Assembly (NCBI GenBank): GCA_017745175.1
Contig: JAGHZY010000002.1
Location: 85,991 to 149,990, forward strand
DNA length: 64,000 nt
Direction of reading: 5' to 3'
From: Sphingopyxis sp.
GTDB lineage: Bacteria > Pseudomonadota > Alphaproteobacteria > Sphingomonadales > Sphingomonadaceae
Position numbers and translations under genes: made by a program. The notes beneath the pieces are model-generated. The model made no database searches. It saw nothing but the letters and a program-made list of their open reading frames with translations, and was not told the origin of the DNA. This document shows, in pieces, positions 44,784 through 55,234 of this stretch; position 1 is the first letter of the stretch, and every line of letters begins with the position of its first letter.

Positions 44784-46496
44784 ATGCCATCTGCGCTCGA
44801 TTTGCGCCTGGACGCCGCCTATAATCTGATTACCGGTCCGGGGGGACCGATCCAGGTCGGGTCCATCGAACGCTTTGGCCAGCAACTGCCCGTCATTACC
44901 AACGCGCCGACGAATCTGGCCGACTATGTCGCCTTTTTCTGCGCGCAGCATGGCGACGCGACCTTTCTGGTCGAGGGCGACGAGCGGCTGAGCTTCAAAC
45001 AGGTTTATGCGGCGGCGCGCAAGGTCGCCGCGGCGCTCGTCGAGGGGCATGGCGTCGAACGCGGCGACCGCGTCGGCATCGCGATGCGCAACGCCAATGC
45101 GTGGTGCGTCTCCTATCTCGGCGTGCTGATGGCCGGCGGCTGCGCGACCCTGCTCAACGGCTGGTGGCAGGGCGGCGAGCTCGCCGCGGGGATCGAGGAT
45201 GCCGAAGCGAAGCTGGTCATCGCCGACGTCCAGCGCGCTGCGCGGCTTGCGGAGCCGGGCGTCAGCCACGGAGCCAAGGTCATCACGCTCGACCTTGCAA
45301 AGCCGATCGAAGAGGTGATCGCACCGATCACCGGTGCGGGCGGCAGCGCGGAAACCGCATTGCCGGCGCTCACCGGCGACGATCTTGCGACCATTCTCTT
45401 CACCTCGGGTTCGACCGGCCAGTCGAAGGGCGCTTATTCGCGTCATTACGCAGTGTGTCAGGCGATCTTCAACTATGTGACGCAGACGGCGAGCATCGTC
45501 CATCTGCTGACCGAAGACGGCCAGATGTCGGATATTCAGCCCGCGACGCTGATCTGTACCCCGCTGTTTCACGTCACCGCGGAGATCCCGGTGTTCCTCC
45601 AGAGCATCGCGATCGGGCGCAAGCTGGTCCTGATGCCCAAGTGGAATGCCGATGAGGCGATGCGGCTGATCCAGGACGAAAAGGTCAATTATTTCGTCGG
45701 CGTGCCGCTGATGAGCTACGAGATTCTCGTCAGCCCGAACCGCAAGAATTACGACCTCTCGACGTGCAAGAGCTACGCGGGCGGCGGAGCACCGCGTCCG
45801 CCCGAGCATGTGAAGCGCCTCGCGAGCGAGATGGGCGAAGCCAAGCCGCTGCTCGGCTACGGTCTCACCGAAACCAATGCGGTGGGCTGCGGCATCATCA
45901 ACGAAAATTATGTCGACAAGCCGCTGTCGACGGGCCCTGCGTCGAAGCCGCTCGTCGATCTCGCGATCCTCGACGACAATGGCGATCCGGTCGCGCAGGG
46001 CGGTGTCGGTGAAGTCTGTATCCGTTCGGTGTGCAATTTCGAGGGTTATTGGAACAATGAAGCCGCGACGAAGGCGGCCTTTTTCGACAATGGCTATTTC
46101 CGTTCGGGCGACCTCGGATATCTCGACGGGGACGGCTATCTCTTCATCGTCGACCGCAAGAAGGACATCATCATCCGCGGCGGCGAGAATATCAGCTGTC
46201 AGGAAGTCGAGGCCGCGATCTACGAGCATCCCGAGGCAAATGAGTGCGCGGTGTTCGGTCTCCCCGACGAGCGTCTCGGCGAATGCGTCGGCGCCGTGGT
46301 GTGGATGAAGCCCGGCAGCGGCGTGACCGCCGACGAACTCGTCGCCTTCCTCGGCGCGCGGCTCGCACCCTACAAGGTGCCGTGCCGGATATGGATGTCG
46401 AACGATGCGCTGCCCAAGCTCGGCAGCGAAAAGATCGACAAGGTCAGCTTGCGCAACCGTTATCGCGAGGAATATGCGGCGGAGGTTGTCGCGTAA
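44784..46496 (+). CDS. Acyl-CoA synthetase / AMP-dependent ligase
   Basis: A 570-residue adenylate-forming enzyme. Core motifs are [18 protein letters not shown] (P-loop), [19 protein letters not shown], and the hinge region [23 protein letters not shown], with [11 protein letters not shown] and the C-terminal Lys in GSEKIDKV. It should activate a fatty or aromatic acid to the acyl-CoA in the cytoplasm; the acid cannot be named. AGGAGA lies 8 bases before the ATG. It appears to be a stand-alone gene 78 bases from the divergent lgt. Confidence 0.95.
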   Translation: MPSALDLRLDAAYNLITGPGGPIQVGSIERFGQQLPVITNAPTNLADYVAFFCAQHGDATFLVEGDERLSFKQVYAAARKVAAALVEGHGVERGDRVGIAMRNANAWCVSYLGVLMAGGCATLLNGWWQGGELAAGIEDAEAKLVIADVQRAARLAEPGVSHGAKVITLDLAKPIEEVIAPITGAGGSAETALPALTGDDLATILFTSGSTGQSKGAYSRHYAVCQAIFNYVTQTASIVHLLTEDGQMSDIQPATLICTPLFHVTAEIPVFLQSIAIGRKLVLMPKWNADEAMRLIQDEKVNYFVGVPLMSYEILVSPNRKNYDLSTCKSYAGGGAPRPPEHVKRLASEMGEAKPLLGYGLTETNAVGCGIINENYVDKPLSTGPASKPLVDLAILDDNGDPVAQGGVGEVCIRSVCNFEGYWNNEAATKAAFFDNGYFRSGDLGYLDGDGYLFIVDRKKDIIIRGGENISCQEVEAAIYEHPEANECAVFGLPDERLGECVGAVVWMKPGSGVTADELVAFLGARLAPYKVPCRIWMSNDALPKLGSEKIDKVSLRNRYREEYAAEVVA

Positions 46497-46526
46497 CCAA
46501 TTGAGCCAAAGGAGCGAACCGGGACC

Positions 46527-47369
46527 ATGGCCGAGGCTGAAACTCCCGTTGCTCCCGAAAGGCCGGGGCCGGTGCGCGTCTATCGCCACCGGCTGCCGAC
46601 GCGCATCTGGCATTGGATCAATGCCGCGACCTTGCTCATCCTGTTGATGAGCGGGCTGATGATCTTCAACGCGCACCCGCGCCTCTATTGGGGTGAGTAT
46701 GGCGCGAACTTCGACCGTGCCTGGCTGGTGATCGGCTCGACGCCGGACAGCGGTTATCTGCGCATCGGCGATTATCGGATCGAAACGACGGGTGTGCTCG
46801 GCCGCTGGACCGATGCGCAAGGGGCGGTGCAGACTTGGGCTTTCCCCGGCTGGGCGACGATCCCGACGCGCTACAGCCTCGCCGACGGGCGGCGCTGGCA
46901 CCTGCTTTTCGCGTGGATGCTCTCGATCGGCTTGACGCTCTACATGTCGTGGGCGCTCCTTGGCGGCCATTTGCGCAAGGACCTGCATGTCCGCCGCGCC
47001 GAATGGTCGCCGCGCCATATTTGGCAGGATGTGAAGGATCATGCGCGGCTGCGTTTCCCGCGCGGCGAGGCCGCAGCTCGCTACGGCATCCTCCAGAAAC
47101 TCAGCTACGTCGGCGTGATTTTCGTGGCGCTGCCGCTGATGATCGCGACGGGGCTCACCATGTCGCCCGGCATGAACGCGGCGTGGCCGTGGCTGCTCGA
47201 TGTCTTCGGCGGACGCCAGTCGGCACGCTCGATCCATTTCATCACCGCATGGGCGCTGGTCGCCTTCTTTCTCGTCCATATCGCGATGATGCTGCTCGCC
47301 GGGCCGGTCAACGAGATACGCTCGATGATCACCGGCTGGTTTCGCCTGCCGCCGGAGAAGCAGGCATGA
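46527..47369 (+). CDS. Membrane cytochrome b (b561/thiosulfate-reductase type)
   Basis: A 280-residue di-haem cytochrome b subunit. Haem-ligand His candidates lie in RIWHWINAATLLILLMSGL, RRWHLLFAWML and SIHFITAWALVAFFLVHIAM, within four or five membrane helices. The Pro/Arg-rich N-terminus is cytoplasmic. It overlaps the following molybdopterin gene by 4 bases and would be the membrane electron partner for that enzyme. A role in sulfite or sulfoxide chemistry is inferred only from the partner. Confidence 0.92.
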   Translation: MAEAETPVAPERPGPVRVYRHRLPTRIWHWINAATLLILLMSGLMIFNAHPRLYWGEYGANFDRAWLVIGSTPDSGYLRIGDYRIETTGVLGRWTDAQGAVQTWAFPGWATIPTRYSLADGRRWHLLFAWMLSIGLTLYMSWALLGGHLRKDLHVRRAEWSPRHIWQDVKDHARLRFPRGEAAARYGILQKLSYVGVIFVALPLMIATGLTMSPGMNAAWPWLLDVFGGRQSARSIHFITAWALVAFFLVHIAMMLLAGPVNEIRSMITGWFRLPPEKQA

Positions 47370-48145
47370 GCGGGATAGTTCTGCCGCGGCGCCAGCTGAT
47401 CGCGCGCGCCGGCGGGTTGGCCGCCGCGGCGGGGGTGCTGCCTTTGCTGTCAGGCTGCGACGCGATCAACGACGCGCCGGCGGTGCGCAAGATCTTGTCG
47501 ATGGGCGAGGAAATGAGCCGCGCAAGCCAGCGCGCGCTGATCGACCGCGGCGCCCTCGCGCGCGAATTCGGGCGCGCCGACCTGTCGCCTTATTTCCGGC
47601 CCAACGGGACGCGCCTGCCAGCGGGCGCCGACTATGCCGCGCATGTCGCGAGCGGCTTTGCCGACTGGCGCGTCAGGGTGACGGGCCTCGTCGCGCGGCC
47701 GCTGTCGCTGTCCATGGCCGATATCCGGGCGATGCCGCAGCGAACGCAGATCACGCGCCATGACTGCGTCGAGGGGTGGAGCGCGATCGGCGGGTGGACC
47801 GGGGTGCAGCTGAGCCACATACTCGCCGCGGCGGGCGTGAGCGAGAGTGCGCGCCATATCGTCTTTCGCTGCGCCGACCGGCTCGGCGATGCGCTCTATT
47901 ATGAAAGCTGCGACATGGTCGATGCGCGCCACCCGCAAACGATCATGGCGTGGGCGCTGAACGGCGCGGTGCTGCCGATCGCCAACGGCGCGCCGCTGCG
48001 TCTCCGGATCGAGCGCCAGCTCGGCTACAAGCACGCCAAATATGTGAACGCGATCGAGGCGGTCGCGAGCCTCGACAGTATCGGCGCCGGCAAGGGCGGC
48101 TATTGGGAGGATCGCATCGATTATGAATGGTATGCGGGAATCTGA
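47366..48145 (+). CDS. Molybdopterin-dependent oxidoreductase, sulfite-oxidase fold
   Basis: A 259-residue periplasmic molybdoenzyme. The N-terminus has a twin arginine and a hydrophobic stretch ending in a lipobox-like LLSGCDA, so it may be a Tat-exported lipoprotein. The Mo-ligand Cys is in TRHDCVEGWSAIGGWTG (about residue 133), followed by YYESCDM and LPIANGAPLRLRIERQLGYK. It resembles MsrP/SoxC-type proteins without the dimerisation domain. Coupled to the cytochrome b gene by an ATGA overlap. The substrate is unknown. Confidence 0.92.
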   Translation: MSGIVLPRRQLIARAGGLAAAAGVLPLLSGCDAINDAPAVRKILSMGEEMSRASQRALIDRGALAREFGRADLSPYFRPNGTRLPAGADYAAHVASGFADWRVRVTGLVARPLSLSMADIRAMPQRTQITRHDCVEGWSAIGGWTGVQLSHILAAAGVSESARHIVFRCADRLGDALYYESCDMVDARHPQTIMAWALNGAVLPIANGAPLRLRIERQLGYKHAKYVNAIEAVASLDSIGAGKGGYWEDRIDYEWYAGI

Positions 48146-48183
48146 TCGCAACCTTTTCGCGTGTCGGAGGTTCGGTTCGTAAA

Positions 48184-49434
48184 ATGTCGATCCTGCGTCC
48201 GTTTCTCTCCCGCGTTATTCATCAGGGCCGTCTGACCGTCGTCCTGCCCGACGGTGCGCGCGAGGACTATGGCCAGCCCGCGCCCGGCTTCCCCAATGTC
48301 ACCATCCGCTTCATCAGTCGCAGGGGGATGCGCCGCATCATTCTCGATCCGCGCATCGGCGCGGCCGAGGCGTTCATGGACGGCGAGATGGAGCTGGTCG
48401 AGGGCGACATCATGGAGCTCGTCGCGCTCATCCGGTCGAACACGCCGTGGGATCGTGGGGCGAAGCTGCACGACAAGACCTGGTTCGGCCGCCGCGCCGA
48501 GTGGGTGAAGACGCGGATCGGATCGATCAACCGCCAGCGCCAGTCGCGCGCCAACGTCAAACATCATTACGATATCGGAAACGATCTCTACCGCCTCTTC
48601 CTCGACGACGACATGCAATATAGCTGCGCTTACTGGCCGCGGCCCGACATGACGCTCGAGGAAGCGCAGGTCGCGAAAAAGGCGCATATCGCGGCGAAGC
48701 TCGCGCTCGCACCGGGGCAGCGCATCCTCGACATCGGCTGCGGCTGGGGCGGGATGGCGATCACGCTCGCGAAGCTCGAAAAGGTCGAGGTGCTTGGAAT
48801 CACCCTGTCCGAAGAGCAGCTTGCGCTCGCGCGCCAGCGTGCCGGGACGGCGGGCGTGGCTGACCGGGTGAAATTCGAACTGATCGACTATCGCGACCTC
48901 GCCGCGCGCGAGGCGGGGCGCTTCGACCGCATCGTCTCGGTCGGCATGTTCGAACATGTCGGCGCGCCCAATTTCGAGACCTTCTTTCGCGCCGCCGCCA
49001 ATCTGATGACCGCCGACGGCGTCATGCTGCTTCACACCATCGGCCGCTTCGGGAAGCCCGGATCAACCGACGCCTTCACGCGCAAATATATCTTCCCCGG
49101 CGGTTATATCCCGGCGCTCGGCGAGACGCTGGCGGCGAGCGAGAAGAGCCGGCTGATCGCCACCGATATCGAAACGCTGCGGCTGCATTATGCGCTGACC
49201 TTGCGTGAATGGTATGCGCGCACGCTGGCGCACGAAGCGGAGATCGTCGCGATGATGGGCGTGCGTTTCTTCCGCATGTGGTGCTTTTACCTCGCAGGCG
49301 CGACCGCGGCGTTCGAGAGCGGCGGGATGGGCAATTACCAGATCCAGTTCGCGCGCAGCCGCCATGCGCTGCCGTTGACGCGCGATTATATGGCGGAATC
49401 CGAACGGGACTATGTCGGCAGGGGCGTCGGCTGA
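48184..49434 (+). CDS. cfa: Cyclopropane-fatty-acyl-phospholipid synthase
   Basis: A 416-residue methyltransferase that adds a methylene bridge to unsaturated acyl chains of membrane lipids. The SAM site LDIGCGWGGMAI is near residue 181, with SVGMFEHVG, the catalytic region VKHHYDIGNDLY and the C-terminal MWCFYLAGATAAFESGGMGNYQIQF (residues 373-397). No signal peptide. It starts 38 bases after the molybdoenzyme, so co-transcription is likely. Confidence 0.94.
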   Translation: MSILRPFLSRVIHQGRLTVVLPDGAREDYGQPAPGFPNVTIRFISRRGMRRIILDPRIGAAEAFMDGEMELVEGDIMELVALIRSNTPWDRGAKLHDKTWFGRRAEWVKTRIGSINRQRQSRANVKHHYDIGNDLYRLFLDDDMQYSCAYWPRPDMTLEEAQVAKKAHIAAKLALAPGQRILDIGCGWGGMAITLAKLEKVEVLGITLSEEQLALARQRAGTAGVADRVKFELIDYRDLAAREAGRFDRIVSVGMFEHVGAPNFETFFRAAANLMTADGVMLLHTIGRFGKPGSTDAFTRKYIFPGGYIPALGETLAASEKSRLIATDIETLRLHYALTLREWYARTLAHEAEIVAMMGVRFFRMWCFYLAGATAAFESGGMGNYQIQFARSRHALPLTRDYMAESERDYVGRGVG

Positions 49435-49529
49435 GCGATAATCGGGGCGCAGATCAGGGGGAGGCAGCGATCACCGAAGAGGAAGAACTCACGCGGATCG
49501 ACCGGTACGAGCTGCGCAACGGCTGGGCT

Positions 49530-50090
49530 ATGCGCCGCGCCGGGCTGAAGGGCTTGCGGATCGAGGCGGAGATCGTCTGCGGGGAAGCGCCGGTGTTGCT
49601 CCTCACAGGTTCGCGGCGTGGGCGCGTCGAAGTTCCACTGGCGGACATCGACTGTATCCGCGCGAGCGTCGATCAAGGGAAATTTCGCTGGGCCGATTCC
49701 TATCGCTGTCTGATCTGGCGCGCGGGCGAACGAAAGCTGGTGCTTGCCCCGACCTCGTTCGGCAAGATCATCTATGGCGAACTGGTCCTCGAACTCGCGC
49801 GCGCGATGAAGCGGGTTGACCGTTTCGACCGCGTCGAGCGCGGGCTGCAACGCTGGGAGACGATCCTCTATTCGATATTCATGATCGCGGCTGCGCTCTT
49901 CATTGCCTGTGTCGCCTGGGACACGCTGCAAATGAAGCGCGGGCCGATCGAGGGTAAGGATTTCATTTTTCTCGGCATCACCGGGGGCTTCAGCCTGTTC
50001 CTGCTCGTCGCCAGCGTCAGGATATGGGGTGACATCGGCCCGCCGCGCCCCGTTCGCAGCCTCAAGGATCTGCGCGAGGTGCTGCCCTGA
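49530..50090 (+). CDS. Two-helix membrane protein of unknown function
   Basis: A 186-residue protein (if started at the ATG 49530) with a beta-rich N-terminal half (EAEIVCGEAPVLLLTGSRRG, KFRWADSYRCLIWRAGERKL) and two membrane helices (ILYSIFMIAAALFIACVAW, FIFLGITGGFSLFLLVAS) near residues 120 and 155. The frame stays open and charged back to the stop of the cfa gene. No ATG, GTG or TTG exists there, but a CTG at 49431 overlaps that stop by 4 bases and would add 33 residues. No family recognised. Confidence 0.75.
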   Translation: MRRAGLKGLRIEAEIVCGEAPVLLLTGSRRGRVEVPLADIDCIRASVDQGKFRWADSYRCLIWRAGERKLVLAPTSFGKIIYGELVLELARAMKRVDRFDRVERGLQRWETILYSIFMIAAALFIACVAWDTLQMKRGPIEGKDFIFLGITGGFSLFLLVASVRIWGDIGPPRPVRSLKDLREVLP

Positions 50091-50096
50091 CGGACG

Positions 50097-50534
50097 CTAG
50101 GTCGGGTAGCGCTCGTTCATGACGTCCCAGCTCAGCGCCACCAGCTTTTCGAGAACCTCGAGGTCCACATCGGCGAGCTTGTTGACATAAAGACAGGATT
50201 TGCCGTCCCTGTACTTGCCGAGCTTTGCCAGCAACGCGTCGGCTTCGGGCTGACGGTCGCAATAATGACCCATCAGATAGAGCGTCATCGCGGCTTTGCG
50301 GGGCGAGAAACCGGCGCGGCACATCGTGCCCGACCGGCCGCTGTCATAGACATAGTCATAGCTGCCATAGCCGATGATCGAGGCCCCCCACATCGCGGGT
50401 TCGAGGCCGGCGACGCGGCGGTGCATCGCGTCGATGACACCGGCCTCTTCGCGGCGGCGCGCTTGGGGAATCGCAGCGATGAAATCGGCAACGGACACAT
50501 CGGTCGCCCTGGTCCTGATTTCGGCCTTGGCCAT
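50097..50534 (-). CDS. DUF1801 (YdhG-like) domain protein
   Basis: A 145-residue DUF1801 protein. Family marks are ADFIAAIPQARRREEAGVID, WGASIIGYGSYDYVYDSGR and YLNKLADVD-type end (here SCLYVNKLADVDLEVLEKLV). Cytoplasmic, no known catalytic residues. Its stop lies 6 bases from the convergent membrane protein stop. The family has an SCO2 or lipocalin-like small fold of unknown function; likely stress-associated in some bacteria, but nothing here shows it. Confidence 0.88.
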   Translation of the reverse strand: MAKAEIRTRATDVSVADFIAAIPQARRREEAGVIDAMHRRVAGLEPAMWGASIIGYGSYDYVYDSGRSGTMCRAGFSPRKAAMTLYLMGHYCDRQPEADALLAKLGKYRDGKSCLYVNKLADVDLEVLEKLVALSWDVMNERYPT

Positions 50535-50650
50535 GGCGTTTCTCCCCGGTGTCGACGATAGCCCGCGCGCGGCGGGGCGCCAAGCCGGTTGCGTGCCGGG
50601 CGGCTCCCTGCTAGCCGCGCCCGCGTCTTTCCCTCGCCAAAGGTGCCATC

Positions 50651-51868
<1,218 letters not shown>

Positions 51869-51966
51869 GGCAGGGTCGCGGCTGACGATGCCGCAGACCC
51901 ATCCGGTGAACCGCAACAGAAATAAGGGGTTAGCAAGCAGCCCGCACCTGAGCTAAGGCGCGGGGC

Positions 51967-52977
51967 ATGACTGCGACCCGTTTTTTCTCCGACAATGCCG
52001 CAACCGTCCATCCGTTGGTGATGGAGGCCATGGCCGCCGCCAACCGGGTCGATACGGCCTATGACGGCGACGCGCTCAGCCAGTCGCTCGACGCGACCTT
52101 CTCGGAGCTGTTCGAGACGACATGCGAAGTCGTGTGGATCCCGACGGGGACCGCGGCGAACAGCATCATTCTCGCGCATTTTGTGCGGCCCTGGCAGGGG
52201 ATTCTCTGTTACGAGGAAGCGCATATCGAAGTCGACGAATGCGGCGCGCCGACTTTCTATTCGGGGGGCGCCAAGCTGATGCCACTGCCCGGTCGCGGAG
52301 CCAAGATCGACGCCGAGGCGCTGAAAACGAGGATCGCCGGAATCCGCAAGGATGTGCATCAGGTCCAGCCGGCGGCGATCAGCATCACAAACGCCACCGA
52401 ATATGGCCTGTCGTGGCGCGCGGGCGAAATCGCCGAAATCAGCGAGATCGCACGCAGCAACGGGATGAAACTCCATATGGACGGCGCGCGTTTTGCCAAC
52501 GCCGTTGCCTTCCTCGATTGCGCGCCTGCCGATGTCACGTGGCGTGCCGGGGTCGATGCCCTGTCCTTCGGCTTTACCAAAAATGGCGCGATGATGGCCG
52601 AAGCGATCGTCTTTTTCGGCGGCAGCGGCGGTGCCGGGGTGCGCGAACTCAAGAAACGCGGCGGCCATCTGCTCAGCAAGGGGCGCTTCGTCGCGGCGCA
52701 GATCCGCGCGATGCTGGAGGACGATCTGTGGCTCGCCAACGCGCGCGCCGCCAACGCCGGCGCGGCGAAGCTCGCGGCCGCGTGCGGCAACCGGTTGATG
52801 TACCCGGTGGAGGCGAACGAACTGTTCGTACGTCTGACCGCCGAAGAGGCGACGAAGCTTCGCGATGCGGGTTTCGACTTCTACGACTGGGGCGAGGGCG
52901 CGGCACGCCTCGTCGTCAGCTGGGATCAGGATGCCGAGGCCGTTGCGCCGCTGGCGGCCGCGATCGGCGCGCTATGA
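51967..52977 (+). CDS. Low-specificity threonine aldolase family (beta-eliminating lyase)
   Basis: A 336-residue PLP enzyme that would split threonine or allo-threonine to glycine and acetaldehyde. The PLP Lys lies in DALSFGFTKNGAMMAEAIV (residue about 206), the phosphate site in IPTGTAANSIILAH and the Asp in LHMDGARFANAVA. The aldolase call fits length and order; other beta-eliminating lyases are less likely. The next gene, an EamA transporter, overlaps its stop by 4 bases. Confidence 0.92.
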   Translation: MTATRFFSDNAATVHPLVMEAMAAANRVDTAYDGDALSQSLDATFSELFETTCEVVWIPTGTAANSIILAHFVRPWQGILCYEEAHIEVDECGAPTFYSGGAKLMPLPGRGAKIDAEALKTRIAGIRKDVHQVQPAAISITNATEYGLSWRAGEIAEISEIARSNGMKLHMDGARFANAVAFLDCAPADVTWRAGVDALSFGFTKNGAMMAEAIVFFGGSGGAGVRELKKRGGHLLSKGRFVAAQIRAMLEDDLWLANARAANAGAAKLAAACGNRLMYPVEANELFVRLTAEEATKLRDAGFDFYDWGEGAARLVVSWDQDAEAVAPLAAAIGAL

Positions 52978-53933
52978 GCGGCGAGCAGCCGACGCTGCTC
53001 AGCCCGCGCGTCCTTTTGCCCTTTGCACTGGTCACGCTGATCTGGGGATCGACGTGGATCGTCATCAAGGGGCAGCTCGGCATCGTTCCGCCGAGCTGGT
53101 CGGTGACATATCGCTTTGCGGTCGCGGCCGTCGCGATGTTTGCCTTTGCCACGATCCGGCGCGAGCGGCTGCTGCCCGAACCGCGCGCGATGGCCTTTGC
53201 GATGGCGCTCGGGATCGCGCAGTTCGCACTCAACTTCAACTTTGTCTATCGGGCGGAACAGCACATCACCTCGGGGTTGGTCGCGGTGCTCTTCGCGCTG
53301 CTCATCGTCCCGAACACGCTGCTCGGAAGGGCGTTCCTGAGGACGCCGCTCGAAGGACGCTTCCTCGCGGGAGCGGGGATCGCCATCGTCGGCGTGGGGC
53401 TGATGATCCTGCACGAATATCGCGCCGCAGCCGTGGGAGCGGGCGAGGTGCTGCTCGGCACTGCGTTGACGCTGGCGGGGGTGATGAGCGCATCGACCGC
53501 CAATGTCATGCAGGGGACGCGTATAGCGCGTGCGCAATCAATGGTCGTGATGATCGCTTGGGCGATGACGTTCGGCGCGCTGGCCGACGGCAGCTATGCG
53601 TGGATCACGACCGGCCCGCCGGTGATCGAACCGACCGCCGTCTATCTGGGCGGCGTGCTCTACCTCGGCATCATCGCGAGTGCGGTTACCTTCCCGCTCT
53701 ATTTCAATGTCATCCGCGCGGTGGGGCCGGGGCAGGCGGCGTGGTCGAGCGTGCTGATCCCGATCATCGCGATGGGTTTTTCGACCGCGTTCGAGGGCTA
53801 TCGCTGGGCGACACTGTCGATCGCGGGTGGCATCGTCGCGCTGGTCGGGCTGGTGATCGCCGTTGCCAGGCGGCCCGACAAGCCGTCGGTCAGCGGCAAC
53901 AGCGTTTCGGTCCCGGTCCGGCGCGAGGACTAG
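52974..53933 (+). CDS. EamA/DMT-family transporter (copy 1)
   Basis: A 319-residue drug/metabolite transporter with ten predicted helices in two EamA halves, e.g. LPFALVTLIWGSTWIVIKGQ at the start of half one and AVYLGGVLYLGIIASAVTFP in half two. ATGA overlap with the threonine aldolase suggests they are co-expressed and that the transporter may export an amino acid. This is inference from coupling; many DMT proteins have unknown substrates. Confidence 0.9.
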   Translation: MSGEQPTLLSPRVLLPFALVTLIWGSTWIVIKGQLGIVPPSWSVTYRFAVAAVAMFAFATIRRERLLPEPRAMAFAMALGIAQFALNFNFVYRAEQHITSGLVAVLFALLIVPNTLLGRAFLRTPLEGRFLAGAGIAIVGVGLMILHEYRAAAVGAGEVLLGTALTLAGVMSASTANVMQGTRIARAQSMVVMIAWAMTFGALADGSYAWITTGPPVIEPTAVYLGGVLYLGIIASAVTFPLYFNVIRAVGPGQAAWSSVLIPIIAMGFSTAFEGYRWATLSIAGGIVALVGLVIAVARRPDKPSVSGNSVSVPVRRED

Positions 53934-53954
53934 TTGCCTTTGGTGTGTTGTCAT

Positions 53955-53960
53955 TATAAT
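53955..53960 (+). promoter_or_regulatory. TATAAT -10 box just before a start codon
   Basis: A perfect TATAAT lies 8 bases before the ATG of the hydrolase gene, with TTGCCT (53934-53939) 15 bases upstream as a weak -35. Transcription would begin at or beside the start codon, and no ribosome site is seen, so the message may be leaderless. Confidence 0.5.
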
Positions 53961-53968
53961 ACGGCTAT

Positions 53969-55234
53969 ATGAAAACACTCCTCGCTTCGCTCTCGCTCCT
54001 CGTTGCACTCTCCGCCGCCCCGGCCCTTGCACAAACCGCCTGCCAACCCGGAACCTATGCGGCGCCCGATGGCGATTTCGTCGTGCTTGCAAAGGTGCCG
54101 ACGATTGCCGCGCCCGGCCTGCGATACCTGTTCCGCGACGGGCGGCGGGGTGCGACATCGGACGCCGCCGCGCCGCTGGTCTGCGGCGCCGGCGACGTCA
54201 GCGTGAAGGGCAAGGCGTGGAAGCCGATCGCCTTTCGCGAAACGCCCGCGAGCTTCGACAGCGTGGGTACGAAAATGAACGGCGTGCTGATCGAGCCGCC
54301 GGGCGTCGATGCCAAGCGGCCGCTCGTCGTCATGGTGCACGGGTCCGAACGCACCTCGCCGATCGGCGGCGTCTATGGCTATGCGATGGCGGCGCAGGGC
54401 ATTTCGGTCTTCGTTTACGACAAGCGCGGGACCGGCGGATCGGAGGGGGAATATACGCAGAACTTCGAGCTGCTCGCCGTCGATGCCGCGAGGGCGCTCG
54501 ACACGGCGCGCGGCATGACGGCAGGACGCCATGGCCGCGCGGGCTTCTTCGGTGGCAGCCAGGGCGGATGGGTCGCCCCGCTCGCGGCGACGCGGACGAA
54601 GGCCGATTTCGTCGCGATCGGCTTCGGCCTCGTCGCCTCGCCGATCGAGGAGGATCGCGAGCAGATGGTGTCGGAGGTGCGTGCGGCGGGGCTCGGCGAA
54701 GATGCCGAGGCGCTGGTCAATCGCCTGTCGCAGGCGACCGCGGGATTGCTTCTCTCCGATTTCCGTACCGGCTACGACGCACTCGACGCGGTGCGGCGCG
54801 AAATGGCGGACAAGCCGTGGGCGGCCAAAATCGATGGCGAATATAGCGGCGCGATCGCGCGGATGCCGAACGAGGAGCTGAAGCGGATCGGCCGCGCCCG
54901 CGTCGACAATCTCGAACTGATCTGGGACTATGATGCCGTCGCGGCTTTGCGGAAACTCGACACGCCGCTGCTCTGGGTGCTCGCGGGCGAGGATCGCGAG
55001 GCACCGATCGAAACGACGCGCGGTGCACTTCTCGGGCTCGCGAAGGAGGGCAAGCCGGTCGACGTCTACCTCTTCCCCGAGACCGACCACGGGATGTTCG
55101 AATTCACCACCAATGCCGACGGTTCGCGCGACGTCACCCGCATCACCGACGGTTATCTCAAGCTGCTTGGCGACTGGATCAAGGGCCGCGCAAGCGGCGC
55201 CTACGGTCGTGCGGAGAAGCTCAGCCCGCGCTGA
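53969..55234 (+). CDS. Exported alpha/beta hydrolase
   Basis: A 421-residue serine hydrolase. The signal peptide is [19 protein letters not shown]. An N-terminal beta domain of about 80 residues precedes the alpha/beta hydrolase fold. The nucleophile Ser is in [16 protein letters not shown] (residue about 194), the acid Asp in [13 protein letters not shown] and the His in [10 protein letters not shown]. The oxyanion region is [12 protein letters not shown]. Probably a periplasmic esterase or peptidase. It overlaps the convergent murA gene by 14 bases. Confidence 0.92.
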   Translation: MKTLLASLSLLVALSAAPALAQTACQPGTYAAPDGDFVVLAKVPTIAAPGLRYLFRDGRRGATSDAAAPLVCGAGDVSVKGKAWKPIAFRETPASFDSVGTKMNGVLIEPPGVDAKRPLVVMVHGSERTSPIGGVYGYAMAAQGISVFVYDKRGTGGSEGEYTQNFELLAVDAARALDTARGMTAGRHGRAGFFGGSQGGWVAPLAATRTKADFVAIGFGLVASPIEEDREQMVSEVRAAGLGEDAEALVNRLSQATAGLLLSDFRTGYDALDAVRREMADKPWAAKIDGEYSGAIARMPNEELKRIGRARVDNLELIWDYDAVAALRKLDTPLLWVLAGEDREAPIETTRGALLGLAKEGKPVDVYLFPETDHGMFEFTTNADGSRDVTRITDGYLKLLGDWIKGRASGAYGRAEKLSPR

